Assembly (NCBI GenBank): GCA_965240325.2
Contig: OZ251235.1
Coordinates: 1,798,001-1,862,000 of the forward strand
Direction of reading: 5' to 3'
Origin: Rebecca billardiae RCC1528
Lineage: Eukaryota > Haptophyta
Length of the DNA stretch: 64,000 nucleotides
Part shown: positions 39,191-49,900 of the stretch, piece by piece
How positions within the stretch are numbered: position 1 is the first letter of the stretch
Layout: each line of letters opens with the position of its first letter
Program-made: the position numbers and the translations under genes
The notes under the pieces: model-generated
The model's input: the letters and a program-made list of their open reading frames with translations, nothing else
The model's database searches: none
What the model was told of the DNA's origin: nothing

Positions 39191-42100
39191 GGCAGCAGGA
39201 GGAGGGCCAGCTGCGCGCACGCCTCGATGCGCAGCGCTTCGACGGCGGCGGCGGGAGCGGCGGCGGTGGCGGGGGCGCCGACGGCGGCGGGCGCGGCGGC
39301 GGCGGCACGCGCCTCCCGGCCGCAGCCGGCGGTCCGGCCGGCGGCGCCTCGCCCGGCGCCGCGCCCCTGGCAGGGCAGTCGCCCGCTCAGCAGTCACGAG
39401 GGCACCACGACGGCGGCGTCGAGCTTGAGGCCCTGCTCGCTCGGCTGAGCGCGTCCGAGGCGGCGCAGGCCGCGCTGCACGAGCAGACGGCGCAGCTGCG
39501 CGCGCAGCTCGACGCTCAGACCCGGCTGGGCGAGGCTCGGCTGGCCGCGGAGGTGCGTCAGCGCTCGGAGCTCGAGCTGAAGGTGCGGCTGCTGGAGGCG
39601 TCGGCGGAGCAGCGCGCGGCGGGCGCGGACGCGGGCGCGCGCGAGCTCGCAGCCGCGATCGACGAGCTGCGCGCGCGCGTGGCCGACGCGCGCGAGACTG
39701 CGGCCGCGGCGGCAAACGGGGCCGACGGTGCCGGCGCGCGCGTCGCGGACGCTCTTGCGGAGCTCAGCGAGGTGCAGCGTGCGGCGCGCGCGCGCGACGC
39801 GGACGTGGACGCGGCGGTGGGCGCGCTACGGGCTGGGCTCGACGAGGCGCGCGCGGCACTGGGGGGCGAGCTCGCCGAGCGCGCGCACTCGGCGCGCGAG
39901 CGCGCGCACTCCCTCGAGGACGAGGCGGCGGCTGCGGGCGCGGCGCTCGGCGCGGCGGGCGCGCGGCTCGATGCGCTTGAGGCGACGACGGCCGCGCTCG
40001 CCGACGCGGTCCGCGACGCGTCGGAGCGCGCGGAGGGCCACGCCGCCGCGGCGCACGAGCAGCTCGGCGCGCTCGGCGCGCGGCTCGACGCGCACGCGAG
40101 CGACGCGGGCGCGCGCGCGGACGCGGCCGAGGCGGCGATCGTCGCCGCGCGCGCCGACGCGGAGGCTGAGGCGCGCGCCGCGCGCGACGAGAGCGCTGCG
40201 CTCGCGCAGCGGCTCGAGGCGGCGGAGGCGGCGGCGGAGGAGGCGGAGTCGGCACTCGGCGCGCGCGCGGACGCGCTCGTGCGCGAAGGCGCGCGGCTCG
40301 AGGCCGCGCTCGGCCGCGAGGCCGAGGCACGCGAGCATGGGCTTGCCGAGCTGCGACAACAGCTGAGCGCGGACAAGGAGGCGGCCGCGCGCGCGCTCGG
40401 CGCGGCCGCGGCCGCCGCCGCCGAGCAGAGCCGCGCGATCGAGGCGGTGCTGCGCGCGGAGGTGCGCGCGCGGCTGCACGGCGAGGCGCAGGCGCGGATG
40501 CGGCTCGACGCCGCCGACGCCGCGCTCGCCGCGACGCGCGCCGAGACGGCCGCAGCGGTGGACGACACGGCCGCGACGCTGGGCGCAGCGCTCCAATCTC
40601 TCACAGCCGACACGGCGGAGGGGCGCGCCGAGCTCGGCGCCGAGCTGAGCGTGCTCAAGGAGCGGCACGCGTCGGTGGAGCGCGCGCGCGACGCGGCGCT
40701 CGCGCGCGTGTCCGACTCGCTCGACGCGGCGCTCGCGTCGATGCGCGCCGAGCTCGGCGCCACCACCTCCGCCGCTGAAGGCTCATTGGGCGCGGCCGAG
40801 GCGCGCGTGCTCGCGCTCGCCGAGCGCGCGCTCGACGGCGTGCGCGCGGACGTTCGCGCGGCGGAGGCGCGGCTGAGCGCGACGGACAGCGCGCTCGCGG
40901 GGCGGATCGCGGACGTGGACGCGCAGGCGGAGGTCCGCGCCGCGCTCGCCGATATGGTCGCCGCTGTCGAGGGCGAGGCGGTGGGCGCGCGCCTCGCCGC
41001 GTCCGAGGTGGCCGCGGCGGGCGCGGTGCGCGCCGCAGTCGTTGCCCTCCGCTCTGAGGGCGAGCAACTTGCCAAGTGGCTGCAGCGCACGGACGCGGCG
41101 GTGGCGGACGCGACGGCGGCGGTAGAGGCGGAGGCGGCGGCGCGGGAGGCCGCGGACGATGAGCTCCGCGCCTCCGCCGACTCCGCCTCCGCCGTCGCGG
41201 ACGCCGGGCTCGCTGCTGTGCGCCGGGCGCTCAGCACGCACGTCGAAGCCCTGGCGGCCATGCTGACCGAGACGCGCGGCGCAGCCGAGCGCGCCGACCT
41301 CGCGCTCGCCGGCGCACTGACCGAGCTCGAGAGCCGACTGGGCGGCGGCGCGGCCGGCGGCGCGCTCGGCGGGCCAGCGCACGCCGGCGGTGCGGGCGCG
41401 CTCGGCCTGAGGCTCGAGCTCGAGCGCCAGCTCAGCGCGCTCGAGGCGACCGCGGCCGCCGAGCGCTCGGGCTTGGCCGCGTCGCACGCGGATGGGGTGG
41501 AGGCGGCCGAGGTGGCGTCGGTGCTGCGCGGCGTCGTCGACCGCGTCGCCGACGCCGAGTCGGCGGGCGCGCTCGGCGACGCGCGCGCGCTCGCCGGCCG
41601 CGCAGCCTCCACCGCGCGCGACGCGGAGTCGCACGCGAGCGCCGCCGAGCGGCGCGCGCGCTCGCTCGAAGCCGCCATGGCTGGGCTCGCTGCCGGCAGC
41701 TCAGACCTGAGGGCTCACATCGACTCCGCCATCGAGGAGCTGGCCAGGCGCGTGGATGCGCTCGCTGCGGGCGGCGGCGGCGCGGCGGGGCCAGCGCAGC
41801 CCGCGCCCGCCGCCGCCGCCGGCGGCGAGAGTGCCGACGCGGACGGCTCGGCCGACGACGACCGCAGCGATGACGACGACGGCGAGGGTGGCAAGGGCGG
41901 TGCCGGCGGAACGGGCGGCGGCGCGCTGGCGAAGCTCAAGGAGCGTGTGGAGGTGGAGAAGCGCCGAGCCACCGCCGCGCTCGAGGCGCTCTCGTCCAGC
42001 GTCGACGGCGCGAGGCAGCTCGCGTCCACCGCCGCCGTCAGCGCCGCGCGCGCCGAGCAGGCCGTACGCGAGGAGGCGGAGGCGCGCGCGGCCGCGATCG

Positions 42101-42815
42101 CAGCGCTCGCGACGGGCGGCGGCGCCGCCGCGCCCGCCGCCGCCGCGCCGCCGCCCGTCGAGAGCGCCGACGGCGCGCAGGTGGACGAGCTGCGGGCGCA
42201 GCTGCTTGTGCTCCGCGCCGAGGCCGAGGCGACGCGCGCGGCCACCGCCACCGAGCTCACGGCCCTCGAGGCGAGGCTGATGGCCGTGACGGACGAGCAG
42301 GCAGCCGTCCTCGAGCGACTGCACGGCGCGACCGACGAGCTGCTGCAGGCGCGCGGCGCGGCGGGGTCGGGCGGCGGAGGGACGGAGTCCGGGGCGGAGT
42401 CCGGGGCGGGGGGCGGGCAGCTCGAGCAGAAGATCGCGGAGGGCGAGGCGGCGATCAAGGCGCTCGGCGAGAGGCTGCAGGCCGTTGTCGACGGCGGCGG
42501 CGCGGGCGGGCGCGAGGCTGCGGAGCTCAAGGTGCGGCGCGCTCGTCGAGCGCGCGCCGCCGCGCGACTGTCACCGCAACTCGTGTGCCAGCGCGGAGGC
42601 CTGCCCAGCGCGCCCGGACGGGGGGCTGTGCGCGCGGAGCGTGGCGCCGTGCGCGCGCGCGCGTGCGCCGCTGCTCGCTGACACGGTGCGCCCCGCGTGC
42701 TTGCGTGCTGCCCGCTCGTGCCGCGCGCGCCGCGCGCCGACCACGCCCGCAGGCGCGCGTCGAGGCTGTCGAGGCACAGCTCGCGCAGACTCTGCAGCAG
42801 CAGCCTGCGGCGTGA
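38227..42815 (+). CDS. Large polyQ and coiled-coil protein, possibly cytoskeletal or centrosomal
   Basis: Two exons are inferred: 38227-42531 and 42753-42815 (1455 residues); the intron is GTGCGG...CAG, phase 0, joining AAELK to ARVEAVEAQLAQTL so that the heptad pattern continues. The N terminus (GRESYDQQQAAKNRNAEYLADLRRQMSEQ) resembles the short helical K/R-x2-Y-x2-DLRxQ motifs of centrosome and cilium proteins. Residues about 236-323 are a Gln tract interrupted by Trp (QQQWQQQ). A Gly/Ala-rich spacer follows, and from about 400 to the end is a nearly continuous Ala/Glu/Arg/Leu coiled coil (EAAEAAAEEAESALGARADAL). The bias to Ala reflects extreme GC content. No motor, actin or ATPase domain is seen. 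An elongated dimeric scaffold is inferred; the centrosomal link is only suggestive. Confidence 0.75.
38934..39195 (+). repeat. CAG/TGG triplet repeat encoding polyQ with interspersed Trp
   Basis: Runs of CAG are interrupted by TGG and CGG, giving a translated Q-tract of about 85 residues in two blocks separated by an EEQARAEAEEREAQRAREA helix. Near-pure CAG implies recent slippage; length polymorphism is expected. Confidence 0.95.
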
Positions 42816-43915
42816 GCCGTACCTCTGACTCGACTCGGCTGCTGACTCTGACTGACTCGGCTGCTGACTGTAGTAGTCGTAGTCGATCTCGCGCCTGCCG
42901 GTGACCTCAGACGGCTAGCAGTAGCTCGGTCCCCGGCCCCGGGGCTGCCGTCATGCATCGGATGGATCATCGTCCGCGAACAGTAGTTTGTCATTTGATA
43001 TATATATATATATAGTTATATATATATAGTCGTTCGTAAACTGCTATATATATGTGGCGGGGTTATTGGCACAATTGAACTGATTGTCTAAGAGGACGGT
43101 GGGAGCGCAATGCGCCGTATCAACACCTGCCTGCCATTCAGCCTGAGCCAGGCGGCCGAGCTTAAGTCCGGCTGCCATCTTGGCCACCCTCTTCTCGTGC
43201 CACGAGGGACTTTCGAGCCCGTGCTCTGTGCGCACGCACGACGGCCTAGAACGACCTACTCTCTGCGCTGCTCCTGGGCCATAGGCTCACTAGGCAAAAT
43301 TGGCATGGCGGTCAGGACGGCCAATTCGTGAACTGGGTTTTTCATCAGGCGCCGAGCCAACCGTTACCGTCGCTGCTGCATGCCTCCCGCTCACTCGCAG
43401 CGAGCGCCCTTCGGAAGCGCGGCCCACTGTCCTGATGGCTGCAGCTGTTTCCGGCGGCCCGCAGCTTCGAGGCGCCCTGTGCACGATGTCCTTCGTGCCT
43501 CGCTGTCGTCCGGCTTGGCGGCTCTCGAGCTGCGTCGTCCAAGCTGCCCCGCCCGCCCACCCCTGCTGTTGGCAGCTTGATGTTGCCTGGCGATTTTGCC
43601 GCTGCGTCGGCGCGGTGCGCCCTCCGCCATCGATCTGTTCCTCGGTTTGGCATGCTGCTCGCTCTCTCACTCTGCGGGCCGGCGCGCTGGAGGGATCCAT
43701 CTCACACCGCGCGTCTGTCGGCGTCGAGCGGCCAGTCCTGCCGCGCGCTCGGCCCGAGCGCTGGCTGCCGCTCGCACTTGGTTTCGAGGAACAAAAATCC
43801 CATACAATATGTATAAAGTCTGGTCTTGCCGCGTGGCTTCGCCCTGCCCGGCGTGTGCCTCAGCCTCGCCTCGCATCCTCACTGCATCTGGATGGCGCAG
43901 GCGCTTCGAGGACGG

Positions 43916-44006
<91 letters not shown>

Positions 44007-44568
44007 GTTATAATATATATATTACTGTATAATTATATATATATATTTAACGACGTGGCAGCATCGGACAAGCGTCAGGCTCAGAGTGCAACAGACACAT
44101 AGAATGCGTCCGCGCCTTCCGTCCAGGTCAGACAGTGCGCCACCCGCAGCCCTGCCCCCCTACGGGAGCGGGGCCGGGATGGAGCACCGCCTCGGCCTGG
44201 GGCACGCGGCGGCGACGGCAGATGCCGCCGCGGCCGAGCGCCTTCCGGAGCACTTGGATGAGGGTGAGGTCGTAGTCGATGTCGCCGCCCGCCGACCTAG
44301 CGGCGAGCAGCTCCGGCAAGCGGCAGCCGCGGCTGTCGATATATATATATTATATATATATATATACGAATAATTAATAATTTAATCGGAGGTTATCTGG
44401 TAGCCTGCTGTGGGAGTGTGGGTGCCAGTGTGAAGCCAGCAGTCACCGTCTCACGTCGGAGTCAATAAGTCCGAGTCGGGCGCCGCCGCCCGGCCACCGC
44501 CTCCGCCGCCGCCGGCTGCACGGGCGGCTGGCGAGCGCCGCAGCCGATGCGACTCGTGACCGTGCTCG
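42816..44568. other. Convergent intergenic region with microsatellites
   Basis: This stretch contains AT dinucleotide runs at about 42999-43030, 44025-44050 and 44339-44367, plus a long CA repeat. On the minus strand about 44128-44340 encodes an open stretch with gene-like codon bias (GDIDYDLTLIQVLRKALG) but no ATG and no identifiable partner exon; it may be a remnant. No complete gene is supported. Confidence 0.5.
43918..44002. repeat. CA dinucleotide microsatellite (85 bp)
   Basis: There is an uninterrupted alternation of C and A from 43918 to 44002, followed by an AT-rich tract. Alternating purine-pyrimidine DNA of this length can adopt Z-form and is expected to be length-polymorphic. Confidence 0.98.
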
Positions 44569-45495
44569 CTACTTGATGAAGAGGAAGAGGGGTCTCGAGG
44601 CGAAGCCTCGCGCGACGGACGCGCCATACTCCACGGCCACCTGCTCACAGCACCGGAAGCCGACGTAGTCGAGGAGGAACTGCGGGAAGGCCTCGGGCCG
44701 GAGCTCGATCGACGAGTAGTGGCGGAGCGTGGTCTCGCTCATGTGCTTCTTCCTCTGGTACGAGGTCCACGGCTGCGGCTCGAAGATGAACGCGCCGCCG
44801 GGCGTGAGCATGCGGTGCACGTGCTCGAAGAGAGCGATGATGGCCTCGTCGCCGCCATTCAGGTGCACCCACTTGCTCGTGCTCAGGAAGAGGACCGTGT
44901 CGAACGCGCCGTCGCCAAACTGCGCGGCCGAGTCGCGGATGTCGAGCACCTCGAAGCGCACGTTGTCCGGAAACTCGAAGCGCCGGGCCGATGCTGTCCG
45001 GGATCGCGCGACGAGGCCCATCGAGAGGGCAAGCGAGATGGGGAACTCAATCGCGCCCTCGTCTGCGACTGCATCTGCGGCGGCCGCGCTCGATGCAGCC
45101 GGTGCCGCCGCCGGTGCGGCGTGCGGCGGCGCCTTTGCGTCGGCCGGCGCTGGGTGCGTGCGCGCCTTCTCCACGGCGGTGCGCGCGTATGCGATGAGCT
45201 TCTCGTCGAGATCGACGCCAACCATCGACTCACAGCGCCATCGGCGCGCGATCGCGATCGCGACCGTGCCCTGGTGGCAGCCAATGTCCAGGCAGCGCCG
45301 GCCGTTGAACCAATCCGGGCGCATGGCGAGGACGCGCGGGTCGATGTTCGCGTGGCCTACGCCGCCGCGATCGGCGTAGTAGTGTGGGAAGCTGCCGTGC
45401 GACTGGAGGCTGCGCATCGGCGCCTTGGCGTTCTCGCGACGCGGTGCCTTCTGCGGCGGCCCCTCTGACGGGGCGTGCGCAGGCGACGACGCCAT
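44569..45495 (-). CDS. Bin3/MEPCE-type RNA methyltransferase
   Basis: The protein has 308 residues from the ATG at 45495 (purine at -3, G at +4); the frame extends further upstream but has no other ATG. The Bin3 family signature is clear: HGSFPHYYADR, DPRVLAMRPDWFNGRRCLDIGCHQG (SAM-binding Gly loop), VGVDLDEKLI, VRFEVLDIRD, FLSTSKWVHLNGGDEAI, LTPGGAFIFEPQPWTSY and the ETTLRHYSSIELRPEAFPQFLLDYVGF segment. Family members (MEPCE, BCDIN3D) O-methylate the 5' phosphate of small RNAs such as 7SK, U6 or tRNA-His. Compared with MEPCE, the Trp of HLNWGD is Gly here, and a low-complexity Ala/Pro insertion of about 45 residues sits after the second strand. It is probably nuclear or cytoplasmic; the RNA target is unknown. 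It is head-to-head with the giant surface-protein gene. Confidence 0.92.
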   Translation of the reverse strand: MASSPAHAPSEGPPQKAPRRENAKAPMRSLQSHGSFPHYYADRGGVGHANIDPRVLAMRPDWFNGRRCLDIGCHQGTVAIAIARRWRCESMVGVDLDEKLIAYARTAVEKARTHPAPADAKAPPHAAPAAAPAASSAAAADAVADEGAIEFPISLALSMGLVARSRTASARRFEFPDNVRFEVLDIRDSAAQFGDGAFDTVLFLSTSKWVHLNGGDEAIIALFEHVHRMLTPGGAFIFEPQPWTSYQRKKHMSETTLRHYSSIELRPEAFPQFLLDYVGFRCCEQVAVEYGASVARGFASRPLFLFIK

Positions 45496-46189
45496 CGTGA
45501 CGTGATGTCCAGCTTCGAAAGACAACACGGGATGATTGTGACGAAACACAGCAAAGTTGGTGTCGACCGGCTGCGGCGCGCCGTTGTGTTGCGCCGGTGC
45601 GGCGCGCGCCGACCAATCAGCGGCCCGAAAATCGTCTGTGACAGGGATTCGCACAGAGCGAGCTTACCCCGTTGGGCGTCAATCTCGCCTGCCTTGAGCT
45701 GTGTGCGTCTCTTATTCTTAGTCAAACTGTATCTACCCCGCGCGCCCGGCCCGGCGGGTTTTCAGGGATGGCTATGTACATAATAACCGTATTTCCGAAG
45801 GCAGGTGCGAGATTAATACGACCGTTGCAAGGCCGTTTTGACGATGATATGGGGGTAATTAAAATAAATTACGACGCGACTTTCCGAGTACTTCCGACCC
45901 CCTGCAGACGCCGCTTGGTTAATAGTAAGTAAGTTTGTGAACCTACTACCCGCCCGCCTCATTGATATATTCAGCGCCCAGTGTCGTCGGCTCTCCCGCT
46001 CGGTCGCTCGGCTGATTACTACGGCTATCTCCCTCCCGGTCCGGGTCAGCCACTCAGCCCTTCCTCGTCATCATATATTACTCGCCCAGCCGGAAGGCGC
46101 AAGCCCCCCCCCCCCTGCACACCATACTACAGCTCGGCACCCCCTCCTCGGCCTATCCGCCCGACGTGGTTGCCTGCGTTAAGTTCTCG
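45496..46189. other. Shared upstream region of Bin3 and surface-protein genes
   Basis: The 694 bp between divergent starts has an AT-richer centre (45830-45960) and a C10 run near 46107. It probably holds both promoters. No defined motif can be assigned. Confidence 0.4.
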
Positions 46190-46948
46190 ATGCTGTGGCT
46201 GGCGCTCGCTACGCTGAGCGTCGCGATTGGCGCCTCTGGCGCTCACGTCCCCGAGTGGCCTGATGGTTCCCCGGGGCACCGCCGGGCGTCGTCAGCCGAC
46301 TCCTCGTCCCCACGCCGCGTGGACGTTGGGTACGCGCGCGATCGCGACCGGCCGACCGGATTGCCCGCGCCGGTCTCGCGCGGCGTTCGTGTGAGTGGAA
46401 CTGAGGGTGCCTGCCAGGCGCGGGCTGGGTGGCATCCGCGTGGCGGCATGTGGGCGATGCGATTCCGTGGAGAAGAAGCCGAGCGCCCGCGCCGGCACGC
46501 CCGCAGCATGTGCTTTGCGCTCGGCGCTCGTTGAACCGAGTCGTTGCGCTTCTTTGCGCCTTCTTCTGACCACTCGGCACGCCGGCACGCGGCGCGCGCG
46601 GCGGGCGCCTGCTTCCGTGCGCTCGCTGCAGGGCTGAGGATGGTCACGCCAGGCGCGGCCTCGTCTCAACGGACTTGCCGAGCCACGCACAGGTCCAGAC
46701 GGCGGCGTCTCGCCGCAACAAGGTCGACTCGCTCGGCACGCCCTCGCCGCTCGCGCTGGTCGAGTTCGACGACACGCCCGCGGCGATTCCGCTCGGCGAG
46801 GATGCGCGCGGAGAGCGCATGCTGACCGAGGCCCTCGCGTGGGACGCCCTTCGCACGGCCACGCAGCTCAAGTACTCCCCGCTCTCCGCGCTCTCCGCGC
46901 TCTCCACTCCGGTCTTCTCCTTCGTTCCGAGCACGCCTGACCCCTCGC

Positions 46949-46979
<31 letters not shown>

Positions 46980-49900
46980 CTCGCCCTCGCCCTCGCCCTC
47001 GCCCTCGCCCTCGCCCTCGCCCTCGCCCTCGCCCTCGCCCTCGCCAACCCCGCCGCCGAGCCCTCCACCACCGCCGCCACCAACCCCGCCGCCAAACCCG
47101 CCACCGAGCCCTCCGCCGCCGCCGCCACCAACCCCGCCGCCGAGCCCTCCACCACCGCCGCCGCCGATGCCGCCGCCGAGCCCTCCTCCGCCACCCCCGC
47201 CGATACCGCCGCCCAGCCCGCCGCCACCACCCCCGCCGGCGCCGCCACCGAGCCCGCCACCGCCGCCGCCGCCGACGCCGCCACCGAGCCCTCCGCCGCC
47301 GCCCCCGCCGGTGCCGCCGCCGAGCCCGCCGCCGCCGCCCCCGCCGGTGCCACCGCCGAGCCCGCCGCCACCGCCTCCGCCGGTGCCGCCGCCGAGCCCT
47401 CCGCCGCCGCCTCCGCCGACGCCGCCGCCGAGCCCTCCGCCGCCGCCGCCGCCGATGCCGCCGCCGAGCCCTCCGCCGCCGCCTCCGCCGACGCCGCCGC
47501 CGAGCCCTCCGCCCCCGCCACCGCCAAACCCGCCGCCGAGCCCTCCGCCCCCGCCGCCGCCGACGCCGCCGCCGAGCCCTCCGCCCCCGCCGCCGCCAAA
47601 CCCGCCGCCGAGCCCTCCGCCCCCGCCGCCGCCAAACCCGCCGCCGAGCCCGCCGCCGCCGCCCCCGCCGGCGCCGCCGCCGAGCCCGCCGCCGCCGCCC
47701 CCGCCGGCGCCGCCGCCAAGCCCGCCGCCGCCGCCCCCGCCGGCGCCGCCGCCGAGCCCGCCGCCGCCGCCCCCGCCGGCGCCGCCGCCAAGCCCGCCGC
47801 CGCCGCCCCCGCCGGCGCCGCCGCCGAGCCCGCCGCCGCCGCCCCCGCCGGCGCCGCCGCCGAGCCCGCCGCCGCCGCCCCCGCCGACGCCGCCGCCGAG
47901 CCCGCCGCCGCCGCCGCCCCCGACGCCGCCGCCGAGCCCGCCGCCGCCGCCCCCGCCGACGCCGCCGCCGAGCCCGCCGCCGCCGCCGCCCCCGACGCCG
48001 CCGCCGAGCCCGCCGCCGCCGCCCCCGCCGACGCCGCCGCCGAGCCCGCCGCCGCCGCCGCCGCCGACGCCGCCGCCGAGCCCGCCCCCGCCGCCCCCGC
48101 CGGCGCCTCCGCCGAGCCCGCCGCCGCCACCGCCCCCGACGCCGCCGCCGAGCCCGCCGCCGCCGCCGCCCCCGACGCCGCCGCCGAGCCCGCCGCCGCC
48201 GCCGCCCCCGACGCCGCCGCCGAGCCCGCCGCCGCCGCCGCCACCAACGCCGCCGCCGAGCCCGCCGCCCCCCAGCCCGCCGCCGCCACCACCACCGAGC
48301 CCGCCGCCGAGCCCGCCACCCAGGCCGCCACCAGGCCCACCGCCGTCGCCTCCGCCATCGCCACCGCCGAGCCCGCCCCCGCCAAGCCCGCCGCCACCGC
48401 CGCCACCGAGCCCGCCACCCAGCCCGCCACCCAGCCCGCCGCCATCGCCTCCGCCGAGCCCGCCGCCCAGCCCGCCGCCCCCGCCGCCGCCGAGCCCGCC
48501 ACCGAGCCCGCCGCCGAGCCCGCCGCCGGGCCCGCCGCCGAGCCCGCCGCCGTCTCCGCCCCCATCCCCTCCGCCGAGCCCGCCGCCGCCCAGCCCGCCG
48601 CCGCCACCACCACCGAGCCCGCCACCCAGCCCGCCGCCCAGCCCGCCGCCCAGCCCGCCGCCATCGACGCCGCCATCGCCACCGCCGAGCCCGCCGCCCA
48701 GCCCGCCGCCACCGCCGCCATCCCCGCCGCCCAGCCCGCCACTGCCATCCGACCGTCCTCGCGAGCCACCGCCATCGCCGCCAGCCACGCCGCCTTCGCC
48801 ACCCCCATCTCCGCCGCCGAGCCCGCCGAGCCCCCCGCCATCACCCCCACCGCCGCCGCCTCCCAACCCGCCGCCGCCCTCCTCGCCGCCGCCGCGCGTC
48901 GGCTGCATCGACCCCCTCGCCCTCAACTACGACTCGCTCGCCGGCGGCTGCCCCAACCTGTGCTGCGTGTACGCCGTGCCTGGCTGCCTCGACTCGCTCG
49001 CCACCAACTTCCGCTCGGACGCCAACATCCAGCCCGACGACATCGTCTGCCTGTACTCGCACCTGGGCTGCACGGACTCGTGGGCGGCCGACTACGACTC
49101 GACCGCCACCGACTACGCCGGCTGCCTGCCGTACAAGCTGGGCTGCACCGACTCGACCGCCGTCAACTACGACTCGGCGGCGGACACGGACGAGGGCTCG
49201 TGCGTGTACCAGGTGGTGGGCTGCACGATCTCGACGGCGTGCAACTACAACTCGGAGGCGACGGTGATGAACTCTGCGGCCGACTGCGACCTGAGCAGCT
49301 GCAGGGGCTGCACCGACAACACCGCCGCCAACTACGCCTCGGACAAGTCGCAGGACGACGGCAGCTGCCTCTACCCCGGCTGCACGTCCACGGGCGCGAC
49401 CAATTACGACTCGACGGCCAACCGCTTCCTCGCGGGCTCATGCTCGTTCCCGCGCGCGGGCTGCACGGACTCGCGCGCGATCAACTTTGACCCGCTCGCG
49501 ACCGTCGACGACGGCCAGTGCGTCATCTTCGGCTGCAACGTGCCGAGCGCCATCAACTACGTCTCCTACTCGACCGCCAACGACGGCAACTGCACGTTTG
49601 TGAAGCGCGGCTGCCAGGACTCGCTCGCGCTCGACTACGTCTCGGACGCCGTCGAGGGCTCTGAGTGCGCGTACCAGATCCTCGGCTGCACCTCGACGGG
49701 CGCGACCAACTACAACTCGCTCGCGACCGTGTACGACGGCTCGTGCCAGTTCGTGACCGACCGCGGCTGCAACAACCCGGACGCGCTCAACTACAACTCG
49801 GAGGGCTCGAACAACGCGCTCGACTGCATCCTGCGCATTGAGGGCTGCCGCAACTCGCTCGCGCTCAACTTCAACCCGAACGCGACCATCCAGACGGCGG

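Noticed and set aside
39558-41678. Minus-strand 706-residue Ser/Ala-rich open frame
   Set aside because: Antisense of the coiled-coil gene; composition follows from GCG/CGC codons.
46644-48926. Minus-strand 760-residue Gly-rich open frame
   Set aside because: It is the mirror of the Pro-rich CCG/CCC codons of the surface-protein gene; it has no domains or start context and depends entirely on the repeat.
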